A stretch of 55,727 nucleotides of DNA from positions 1 to 55,727 of the forward strand of contig JAQBZB010000017.1 of assembly GCA_027622275.1 (NCBI GenBank), written 5' to 3'. Below, piece by piece: positions 19,826 through 28,100 of this stretch (position 1 is the first letter of the stretch; every line of letters begins with the position of its first letter). The DNA comes from Planctomycetota bacterium. GTDB taxonomy: Bacteria; Planctomycetota; Planctomycetia; Pirellulales; Pirellulaceae. Below the pieces are notes generated by a model. The model was not told where the DNA came from, did not search any database, and saw only the letters and a list, made by a program, of their open reading frames with translations. A program made the position numbers and the translations under genes.

Positions 19826-19893
19826 ATCAGCCGCGGGGCGCTAGCCCGCGGTTTCCCGGGGGGCGAACCGGACGCTAGCGCGTGGCGGCTGAT
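19826..19893. repeat. Inverted repeat of the GCTAGC type
   Basis: Arms at 19826-19853 and 19866-19893 match at 22 of 28 positions around a GC-rich spacer, with GCTAGC near the middle of each. A second copy lies at 22031-22091. It separates paralogue 1 from paralogue 2 and may act as a terminator or processing hairpin. Confidence 0.75.
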
Positions 19894-19898
19894 AAGAC

Positions 19899-21101
19899 TT
19901 ACCATTCGTTCTTGATGATGACATGCAGCTTGTGGACGACCTTCTTGGCCGTTCCATCCGCGCCGCGGGCGTCCAGGTCGACATGCAGAACGATCTTGTC
20001 GAAGGTGCTCCGCGCCTTATCCAGCCCGCCGGGGAAAGTTGTCTCCGGCCCCAGCACCCATTCGACGTCGCGGCCCAAGTTGCTGGCCAGTTCGTCGCGA
20101 ATAGCGCGGACGTTTTCCGCCACGTCCAGCGTCACGGCGCGGTCTTTAAAATTCTCGATCTCGAACTTGACGATCACTTCGCGGTTGTACATGTTCCCGG
20201 CGATCCGCTTTGTCTCGTTCTTGTCGATCGTACGGACGACGACCACATCTTGCGCGGTGCCGACGTACAATTGCATCTCGTCATCCAGCGGTGTGAACTT
20301 CCCCCAGTCTTCGCCGATGAAGGCCGTCGAGCCGCGACCGTCGTCCTGAAAGATACGGACCTTGCCAAATTGCAGCGGGGCCTGCCCGAGACGGTTCGCC
20401 TTGTCGTTCTTCAGGACGTAGTGCATGGGGACCGTCAGCTTGTTCTTCGGGCGATCGAGATAGCCGTACTCCTGCGCAGCAGCTGTGTAGGTCTTTTTGA
20501 CGGGGACCTTTTCGTACTTCTCCATCAGCATCTGCTTGGTCTCGTTGATGCCGACGGCCTTGAGGAAGCGGGTGCCGAAGCCTGCCCACAGCCCGGTCGA
20601 ACCGAACTCTTCGTTGGCGAAGTTTTGCAGCCGAATGTACTGCGACAGCACCAGCGTGTTCTCGTCGTGATCGGCCACCGCGCGATAGTTAAAACTCTTG
20701 GTCAAGTTCCCCAGCAGGTAGCTGATCCGCACGCGAGCCGACCCCGACCCGCTCGCCGCGACTTGCCACACCAAAGCGTTTTCGTTCGGCGGATAGCTGA
20801 CCGAGAGGACTTTCACGTCCATCGCATCCGCCTCGCCATCCGGACGCGGCAGCACGCGAAACAGGATCGTATCGGGATCGATTTGCGTGTTGGCCCAGGA
20901 GAAATCGACCTGATTGACACCTTTGACCAGCGGCACGATTCTTTCTTCTTCGACCAGCGTGGCGTTAGGATTATCGAGCTGAATCTCGACGCGTTCCCGA
21001 ACGGGCAGCGTAATCAGCTTGATGCGTGCGGACGCCGTCTCGGGGACGGCGAAGCAAGCCGCCAGCACGACCAACGCAGGCGCTAGATTCTGTCGTCGCA
21101 T
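19899..21101 (-). CDS. DUF4139-like secreted protein, paralogue 1 (divergent member)
   Basis: A 400-residue exported protein. ATG 21101 (MRRQNLAPALVVLAACFAVPETASA) follows AAGGAG at a spacing of 8; the frame open further upstream to 21239 lacks this support. The same order of landmarks as paralogues 2 and 3 is kept in diverged form: VEIQLDNPNATLVEEERIV, FSWANTQIDPDTILFRV, VRISYLLGNLTKSFNYRAVAD. The long variable insert is replaced by a shorter stretch (KYEKVPVKKTYTAA). C-terminally RIFQDDGRGSTAFIGEDW corresponds to the DNGRDGLSF region of the others. It is the promoter-proximal gene of the cluster, divergent from the gene at 21334. Function unknown. Confidence 0.85.
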   Translation of the reverse strand: MRRQNLAPALVVLAACFAVPETASARIKLITLPVRERVEIQLDNPNATLVEEERIVPLVKGVNQVDFSWANTQIDPDTILFRVLPRPDGEADAMDVKVLSVSYPPNENALVWQVAASGSGSARVRISYLLGNLTKSFNYRAVADHDENTLVLSQYIRLQNFANEEFGSTGLWAGFGTRFLKAVGINETKQMLMEKYEKVPVKKTYTAAAQEYGYLDRPKNKLTVPMHYVLKNDKANRLGQAPLQFGKVRIFQDDGRGSTAFIGEDWGKFTPLDDEMQLYVGTAQDVVVVRTIDKNETKRIAGNMYNREVIVKFEIENFKDRAVTLDVAENVRAIRDELASNLGRDVEWVLGPETTFPGGLDKARSTFDKIVLHVDLDARGADGTAKKVVHKLHVIIKNEW

Positions 21102-21333
21102 GTTAAAAACTCCTTGGGTAGTAAACTGCCGTCCGAACCGGCCAAAGCACGTTTGACGGCGGGGGGGTGAGGACTCGTTGCACAGATGCAAGCCTGCTGT
21201 CAGAAAATGAGACGCCGCACACGTGGATTTGGTTTTCAAAGTAGGTTACGCTGACCCTCCTCGCGGTGCCTCGGAGGCTGCGAATGGCCGTCTGACTGCC
21301 TGGGTGAGTGAGTTATCTATTCGAATCGGAGGA

Positions 21334-22014
21334 ATGATGCAAACGTGCCGAATCGCCAGCATGGTATTGGTCGCCGCGTTCAGCCTGATGAATTGTGGTG
21401 ATGTGACCGCAGAGGATGCCTCACCAGTCGACATCGAAGAGGGTTTCGAAAACGGTGCGGAACATTGGGAGCCGACCGATGCGAAGGCTTGGAAGGTCAA
21501 GAAGACCGACAAAGGACATGTCTATAGCCAGTTCGAGAAGCGGAGCAAATACGAACCTCCGCATCGCAGCCCGTATAACATCGCGTTGTTGAAAGAGATC
21601 AGCGTTGGTGACTTCGTGCTGGATGCCGACGTGTTGAGCACGCACGAAGACTACGGGCACCGAGACGTTTGCCTGTTCTTTGGGTACCAGGATGCGGCGC
21701 ATTTCTACTACGTGCATCTGGGGAAGAAGACGGACGATCACGCCAATCAGATCTTCATCGTCAATGAAGCGCCGCGGACGAAGATCTCGACGAAGACGAC
21801 ACCGGGGACGAACTGGGACGATCGATGGCATCACGTGCGGATCGTTCGCAACATCAAATCGGGCTCCATTCGAATCTATTACGACGACATGGAAACTCCC
21901 GTGATGACGGCCAGCGACAAGACTTTCATTTGGGGGCGCGTCGGCGTTGGCTCGTTCGACGACACAAGCGACTGGGACAACATCAAACTGCGAGGTAAGA
22001 CTCCTGGAAAATAA
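21334..22014 (+). CDS. Secreted LamG/DUF1080-like beta-sandwich protein
   Basis: A 226-residue exported protein. GGAGGA at 21328-21333 lies directly before ATGATG; either Met may be used, the second (21337) having better spacing. The signal peptide runs to about residue 27 (VTAEDAS). A Cys in LMNCGD is not a good lipobox. The mature part has a concanavalin/LamG-like pattern: FVLDADVLSTHEDYGHRDV, FFGYQDAAHFYYVHLG, WHHVRIVRNIKSGSIRIYYD and VGVGSFDDTSDWDNIKL at the end. This resembles the DUF1080/3-keto-disaccharide hydrolase fold used by planctomycetes on sugars, but I see no catalytic residues I can assign, so binding rather than hydrolysis is possible. It is transcribed alone. Confidence 0.8.
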   Translation: MMQTCRIASMVLVAAFSLMNCGDVTAEDASPVDIEEGFENGAEHWEPTDAKAWKVKKTDKGHVYSQFEKRSKYEPPHRSPYNIALLKEISVGDFVLDADVLSTHEDYGHRDVCLFFGYQDAAHFYYVHLGKKTDDHANQIFIVNEAPRTKISTKTTPGTNWDDRWHHVRIVRNIKSGSIRIYYDDMETPVMTASDKTFIWGRVGVGSFDDTSDWDNIKLRGKTPGK

Positions 22015-22030
22015 TCAACCGGTTGGGAGG

Positions 22031-22091
22031 GAACCGGACGCTATCGCGTACCGGCTGATGAAATCAGCCGCCCGGCGCTAGCCTGCGGTTC
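22031..22091. repeat. Inverted repeat, second copy of the GCTAGC type
   Basis: Arms of 29 bases at 22031-22059 and 22063-22091 are imperfect complements around a 3-base loop, ending GGCTGAT and ATCAGCC. The right arm keeps GCTAGC; the left has GCTATC. The rest of the 22015-22342 gap shows nothing clear beyond a weak TTCCG...CGGAA palindrome near 22239. Confidence 0.75.
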
Positions 22092-22342
22092 TCCGGTACG
22101 CCAATCTCCAGGAGTTGTTTAAGAAAGTCGCGCGCCCGTGAAGTGAACTGCCATCGTACAGTTGGGAAGCCGTGGCGCGGGGTTGCTAGCATCGAATGGC
22201 GTGTGAGAATGAGTTGCGGTGGTAAGGTTTGCGGATTATTCCGGTTTTAACGGAAGTTCCGGTTAGGTCGTGTCCGATACCTTGGCTACGAAGAGGTTCC
22301 CGCTTGTTGCTGGATCTCGCTGTAGCCATGTGAGGACGGATC

Positions 22343-23587
22343 ATGAACAGGTCACTGCACCGTTTCGGCGGTCTTCTCAATCTGGGTCTAGCGGCAGTGT
22401 TGCTCGCTGCGCCTGCGTTTGCTCAATCCGCTTCCGAGAACCCGCTGCGGCAGGCACGCAGATCATCAGCGGCGACTCAATCACCAACCAAGACCGTGCG
22501 GCCGGCATCTCACACTTCGCCGACATCGCCGCTTCGACCAACCGGCTTTGAAGCTGCCACTCGTCATGCTGTCAGTCAGCAGCGTGCCAGCAATCGGCTG
22601 GCCAGCAATCAACGGAGCGTCATCACGCCGCGCCAAGAGCAACTGACCGAGACGAACATCATCGGCCAGGAGTTGATCGAAGGGGACATCATCTACGAAG
22701 ACAACATTGTCTTTGATGGTGGCGGCAAGGGAGTTGTCGTCGGTGGCGACTGCTGCGGCGGGGCGGGATGCTTGCAATGCTGTTCGATCCCTTGCCCCCG
22801 GATCTGCCTTGACAACTTTCAAGTCTTCGCGGGCGTGCAGGGATTCACGGGCCCGGTCAATCGAGGCCAGTCAGGCAGTTTCGGCTTCCATGAAGGATTC
22901 AATTGGGGAGCCCCGGTGCCATGCTTCGGCGCGTTGGGAGGCCAGATCGGTTTACAGGCGACACAAAGCAACCTTTCGGGTGCCGAATTCACCGACGAGA
23001 ATCGGCATCAACTGTTCCTCACGGGCGGTCTCTTCCGCCGGGTTGATTGGGGTCTGCAAGGAGGTATCGTTTTCGACTACCTGTGGGACGACTGGTACGC
23101 CAACACCAGCTTGGGCCAGCTGCGCGGCGAGATGAGTTGGGTCTATCCTTGTCTGCATGAACTCGGCTTCTGGTTTGCCGCCAGCACCAGCCAAGACACC
23201 CAAGTATCTTCCTTCTCGAACGGGCCTGACTTGACGGAAACCTTCGAGTCGACGGACTTGTACGCCTTCTTCTATCGTCACCACTTCGGTGCCTTAGAGG
23301 GTGCGAACGCTCGGCTTTTTGCCGGTTGGACCGGTGACAGTGACGGTCTGATCGGTGCGGACTTGAACTTGCCTTTGAGTTGCGACTGGGCACTTCAAGG
23401 CGGCTTCGCCTACCTCATCCCCGAGCAAGCGACAGGCAACGCCGGAGGCGGACATGCCGAAGAATCGTGGAACGTCGCGATGAGTCTTGTCTGGTATCCT
23501 GGCGCTCGATCCGCTATCGGCAACGATTACTATCGCCCCTTGTTCAACGTCGCAAACAACGGCTCGTTCATGGTGGGGCGGCGGTAA
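22343..23587 (+). CDS. Secreted beta-barrel-like envelope protein with Cys-rich motif
   Basis: A 414-residue exported protein of a planctomycete-restricted type; it resembles proteins annotated DUF6666, though I am not sure of the family. The signal peptide ends APAFAQ at residue 28. Residues about 30-110 are low-complexity, Ser/Thr/Pro/Gln-rich. Then comes IIGQELIEGDIIYEDNIVFDGG, followed by a cluster of seven Cys at about 135-155 (CCGGAGCLQCCSIPCPRIC). The C-terminal 250 residues alternate in a way expected of a beta-barrel or porin-like fold (GLFRRVDWGLQGGIVFDYLW, NARLFAGWTGDSDGLIGADL). AGGA lies shortly before the ATG. It is convergent with the ApbE gene, 12 bases apart. An outer-membrane location is inferred. 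Confidence 0.75.
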   Translation: MNRSLHRFGGLLNLGLAAVLLAAPAFAQSASENPLRQARRSSAATQSPTKTVRPASHTSPTSPLRPTGFEAATRHAVSQQRASNRLASNQRSVITPRQEQLTETNIIGQELIEGDIIYEDNIVFDGGGKGVVVGGDCCGGAGCLQCCSIPCPRICLDNFQVFAGVQGFTGPVNRGQSGSFGFHEGFNWGAPVPCFGALGGQIGLQATQSNLSGAEFTDENRHQLFLTGGLFRRVDWGLQGGIVFDYLWDDWYANTSLGQLRGEMSWVYPCLHELGFWFAASTSQDTQVSSFSNGPDLTETFESTDLYAFFYRHHFGALEGANARLFAGWTGDSDGLIGADLNLPLSCDWALQGGFAYLIPEQATGNAGGGHAEESWNVAMSLVWYPGARSAIGNDYYRPLFNVANNGSFMVGRR

Positions 23588-23599
23588 GGCAGCGGCGGC

Positions 23600-24598
23600 T
23601 CAATTGGAATCGAGCAGTGCGTCGACCCCGCTTGTTTGATCAACTTTCGGGCCAGCTTCGCCTTGAGTCAGAATCAACGCCTCGGTCCCTGCGAGCCCCT
23701 CCACGAGCTTGAGTCCAGCCTGTGGCCCGAGGACGCTTACCGCGGACGCCAAACTGTCGGCAGCGATCCCGCTCGGCGCAAAGATCGTAACGCTGCTTCG
23801 AGTCGTCAATCCGAGCCCGGTTGCGGGGTTGAGGATATGAGAGTAGCGAACTCCGTGAATCTCGACGAATTGCCAGACGTCCCCCGAGGTTGCGACGGCG
23901 GCGTTCGCCACTCGCACGAACCGGCTCGGGGGCGCATCCCGTTCCAACGCCGCGATCCCGATTCGCCAGCCGGTCGCGTCGGGAGGCGCGTCCCCGGCAA
24001 CCACATCTCCCCCGGCGTTGACGATCGCGCGCGTCACGCCAAGTGCGGCCATCGACCGCAGGGCTTCGTCGCCCGCGTATCCCTTGGCAATCCCACCGAG
24101 ATCCAGCCGCATGTTGGGGACGAGCAGTTCCGCCGCCTTCGCCCGTTGATCTAGCTTCATGTGTTGAAAACCAGTGGCCTCGCGGGCTGTCTGGAGCAAG
24201 TCGGCTGCCGGGAATTCGCCACGCCGGCGAGCGCGACGCCAGAGCTTGGTGAGCGGCCCCACGGTCACATCAAACGCGCCGCCGGTTCGGCGACTGAGCG
24301 CATCCGCCTCCGTCAAAACCTGGAACAACTCTTCACTAACGGGGATTGGCGCGGTGGTCGGAGCCGACTGCGACAACTTGCTGACTTCGCTCTCTGGATC
24401 GTAATCACTCATCACACGATCAAGCTCGGCAATCCGCTCGAACCCGGCCGCAAGTGCCTTTTCGGCCAGTTCTTTGTCGGGAGCGTAGAGGGCGATCTCG
24501 AAGTTGGTCCCCATGTGAGCCTGTGCCGCTTCGTAGCGAACGAGCAGCTCGGGAGGTGCCGCCGCAGTCGCACAAAGACAGAGTAACCAGCAGAACAT
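23600..24598 (-). CDS. apbE: FAD:protein FMN transferase (ApbE family)
   Basis: A 332-residue exported enzyme that moves FMN from FAD onto a Thr of target proteins such as RnfG or NqrC, using Mg2+. ATG 24598 (MFCWLLCLCATAAAPPEL) is preferred over 24733 because it opens a signal peptide and follows AGGAAG. ApbE landmarks are present: AHMGTNFEIALYAP, SDYDPESEVSKLS, GAFDVTVGPLTKLW, RLDLGGIAKGYAGD, VNAGGDVVAGD, HILNPATGLGL and IAADSLASAVSVLG. Length is usual for the family. No acceptor-protein gene is seen nearby; the cytochrome-type genes upstream are not known targets. Confidence 0.93.
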   Translation of the reverse strand: MFCWLLCLCATAAAPPELLVRYEAAQAHMGTNFEIALYAPDKELAEKALAAGFERIAELDRVMSDYDPESEVSKLSQSAPTTAPIPVSEELFQVLTEADALSRRTGGAFDVTVGPLTKLWRRARRRGEFPAADLLQTAREATGFQHMKLDQRAKAAELLVPNMRLDLGGIAKGYAGDEALRSMAALGVTRAIVNAGGDVVAGDAPPDATGWRIGIAALERDAPPSRFVRVANAAVATSGDVWQFVEIHGVRYSHILNPATGLGLTTRSSVTIFAPSGIAADSLASAVSVLGPQAGLKLVEGLAGTEALILTQGEAGPKVDQTSGVDALLDSN

Positions 24599-24670
24599 CA
24601 GACTTCCTCGCGGGGTTTCAGTAGCGACTCCTTCAATCTTACTCGAAGTATCGCCGCTGGTTATCCGTCC

Positions 24671-24721
24671 GATGGCCTTGCAAAGCCGTCGATTGCTACA
24701 CGACGGCCTGGGAAGGCCATC
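24671..24721. repeat. Inverted repeat of the GGCCTT type
   Basis: Arms at 24671-24691 and 24701-24721 match at 18 of 21 positions around a 9-base spacer, both with the GATGGCCTT core. It lies in the 24599-25137 gap, between the ApbE start and the promoter of the giant gene, so it could insulate the two. Confidence 0.75.
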
Positions 24722-24944
24722 GTCCAGAAGCACGGCCCGTCCGAGGGGCGTGGAACTAATCGACTTGCCGCCTAGTCAAAGAGACTGGTCTCCCATCTTC
24801 GAGTTTCGACTTTTGGGTAGAACATATGCCTAGAGACACGAGTCTCGATCGGCGACCCGGGAGCTGCATAAGCATCCTCAGCCGATCCAATCGGCGATAA
24901 TCTTGGCAAGTTAGGCAAAAACGATTGGTGCCCCGTCCGTTTTC

Positions 24945-24972
24945 TTGCAACACCTTCTTGAGCAACTATAAT
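24945..24972 (+). promoter_or_regulatory. Candidate sigma-70-type promoter of the giant gene
   Basis: TTGCAA (24945-24950) and a perfect TATAAT (24967-24972) are separated by 16 bases. Transcription would begin near 24980 and leave a leader of about 160 bases before the ATG at 25138. A perfect 12-base palindrome lies within this leader. Confidence 0.45.
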
Positions 24973-25022
24973 CGCTAGAATCCCATAGAATAAATGAGTT
25001 TGCGCGTTTTTTACGTCTCGCT

Positions 25023-25034
25023 GAAACCGGTTTC
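25023..25034. promoter_or_regulatory. 12-base palindrome GAAACCGGTTTC in the leader of the giant gene
   Basis: The palindrome is exact and lies about 45 bases after the likely transcription start and 104 before the start codon. It could bind a dimeric regulator. No other copy was noticed in the window. It may also be chance. Confidence 0.3.
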
Positions 25035-25137
25035 GCTGGCTGATGTGGGCGCGGGGTGCATCGTAATCCCTATGTAACACCCACGGTTTCTGGCTATTGC
25101 CTCCACAGGCACCTGCAACTTTCCTGAGGCTTGGTGT

Positions 25138-28100
25138 ATGTCTATCCGACGTAACCGTTCGTCATCTTCAAGTCACGAGGGTTTCCGCAAAAGGCGGCGC
25201 AACTCGTTACAGCGCAAGCAACAACGCAAGATGTTGTTGGAAACGCTGGAACGTCGCGAGCTGCTGGCGGTTGGTCCACAGTTGATCGGTATCCAACCGA
25301 ACAACGACACCTTGCTGCGGCTTGACCGAACTGACGTGCGCAATGTGGCTCCCCAGGAGCTGATCTTCAAGTTCGACGAGAACCAGCGATTCTCGGCGGA
25401 TGATTTGCGCAACAATCCAGGGCGGATTCAGATCACGCGTAGCGCCGGTGACGGCGCCTTTGCAGCCGCCACCGCGACCTCCGATCTTGGCACGAACGGT
25501 GCCGTCGTCATTCGCTTCACCGCTGTGCGTCTGGGCGAAGGTCAAAACGGCATCACGCTGAGCTTGACGAAGAGCAACCAGGGCGCGCCCGGCGCGCCGA
25601 CAATTACGGTCAACGGAAACGCCATCTCGGGTCGTTTGAACACGAACCCTTTCAACGAGACAACGGCACTGGATCTCGTCAACGCGATTAACTCGAACCT
25701 CAACTCGAGTGCCTTGATTGCCGCGGAAATCGTCTCGGGCAACCCGGATCAAATTCTAGCGACGAACAACGCCAGCGTGCCGTCGATCCCGACGGTCACT
25801 CTGTCGGGGGCGAACGACGTCGTCATCCAGCCAGGATTCCTTGGCCCGGCGGCCGCACCGAACGAGAACGAAATCATCGTCCGTTTCGCGGACACGTTGC
25901 CCGACGATCTGTATCGTATTGATGTGTTTGGCGAACATCCATTGCTCGCGTTGCGCAGCACGAATCGCGGCTGTACGTACAACGTCAACGGCCGGATCTT
26001 TGCCGGTTGTGCGGTCGGCGACTTGACGGAAGACGGCATCGACAACGGACTGGATGTTCCACCTATCTTTTTCGAGTTGGATCTGGCGCCTCAAATCCGA
26101 GCCGTCGTGCCACAGCCGGTAACGCGAGATGCGTCGGGTGCCTTGGTGCAAGCTCGCGATCAGTTGGTCGTGTACTTCGATGACGATGACCTGTTCGCTC
26201 CTGATGTTGTCTTCACGGGGCCGAACTTTCGAGACGGCGATACGGTTTTTATCGACAATGGCGTGGGGGCGATCGAGGCATTTGAATTTGACCGCGACGG
26301 TTCGCTCGTGAACGCCGGCGCGCGGCGCGTGACCTTCAGTGCCACGACCACACCGAACCAGATGGCATTGGCGCTGGCTGACGCGATTAAGAATACCCCA
26401 GGCTTCGGGATCAGTGCCATCGCGACTGGTGGTCGCGTGACGTTGACGGGCGACTCGACCGCCACGTTGAGCACCGGAATTATCGGCGTCACGCGCGGCC
26501 TCGACTCCTTCGTCACCAGCGCCGAGAATCCGAACTTCTACAAGCTGTTCTATACGCGGGAGACCGTTGAAAACACCGACGACGCGGTGTTCGTGCCCAC
26601 GTCGGTTCAGTATGACCCGGCGACAGACTCGGCGGTGCTGACCTTTGCCAAGCCGCTGGAGCAATTGGAGCGGTCGAACCGCTTCACGATGGTCGACGCG
26701 ATCACCAATATCATCACGAGCCCGTCGCATCGGTTGGTCGATGGTGACGTGGTTCGAGTGACCTCGACCACGGCGCTCCCAGGCGGTTTGTTGGCGGGTG
26801 TGGATTACTTCGTTGTCAATCGCACACCGGATACGTTCCAGTTGGCAACGCAACCCGATAATGCTCCGGTGGACATCACCAATGCGGACGTCGGCGAGCA
26901 TGAATTCCGAGCACAGATCGGCCCGGGCGTCATGCGGTTGCGGATTGGGACCGACGAGGCGCAGCCGGCGGCACCGGTTGCGATCGGATTGAATGTCGAA
27001 GCGACCTCGGATTTCAACTCCTCCGGCAACGTCATCGTCAGATTCCAAAGCGACGAACTGACGGCTGAGCAATTCGGCAGCGCGATTCGCATCGACGTGA
27101 CCAAGAGCGATCACGGCGGGCCCGGCGCTCCGCTGGTCACGGTTCGCGGTAATCAAGTGACCGTCGACCTGAATACCAATCCCGGCAACGAAAGTACCGC
27201 TCAAGATCTTGTCGACGCGATCAACGGCGACGGGCGTTCGCGAGCGTTGATGTTTGCTTCGATCGACCTCGGTGGCAACGCCGCGGAGCCGATCGCGAAT
27301 ACCGTGCCGAACCATTTCACGGTCAAGCTGAGCGGTCTTGGATCAAGTTTCGACACGGCGACGAATCTCAGTAACGTCTTCGACACGGGATCGGTGCTGG
27401 ACGTCGTTGGTCCGGGTGCCGGCTTGAGCGACGGACAGACGGTCACGATCATCGACAACAATGGCGTTTCGCAAACCTTCGAGTTTGTGGGAACATTCGG
27501 CAGCCCGGATGTCGGCAACATCGCGATCTTCTTCGTTGCCAGCGATACTCGCGATGACATCACGGCGCGGATCGTGACCGCGGTCAATACGGCTACGGCG
27601 AACTCGAGCTTCAATGTCACCGCGACTCCGGTGGGAAATCTCATTCGGTTGTCGAATGACCGCGACGTCACGCTGGCCGGCGGCGGGACTGCTTTGAAGC
27701 TCAGGTCGCAAGGCGTCTTGCTCGCTTCCCGCATTGACACCCAGGTCTATCCGCTGGACTTCCCGGGGTCGAGCGAGGAGCCAGGCCATCGCAAAATCTC
27801 GGACAGCGGCGTCGGTGACGAGCACATCGACAACAACAACAAGGACACAACCGCCGGGGTGACAACGGTCAAGTACATCTTCCGGAATGTTTACGGCTCG
27901 ATTCCCGATAATCAAGGGGGCCAGCAACTTGCCTTCAATCTGATCACCAACGCTCAAAAGCAGCGGGCGCGCGAGGTCTTTGAGTCGATCAGCCAGAACG
28001 CGGGCATTCAGTTTGTCGAGACCGTCGACGAATCCGATTCCACGGCGATCATCGTCGCGACCGGCGACTTGCGGGCAATTCCGATCCTGCCGCTCACGCC

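Noticed and set aside
21334-21420. Lipoprotein signal in the LamG-like protein
   Set aside because: LMNC has Asn before Cys, which does not fit a lipobox; a normal signal peptidase site at VTA/ED is more likely.
25756-27315. 519-codon antisense open frame inside the giant gene, and others like it (for example 38020-39315)
   Set aside because: They are complements of a conserved, domain-rich frame, are rich in Arg/Asp/Val from codon bias, and show no recognisable motif.
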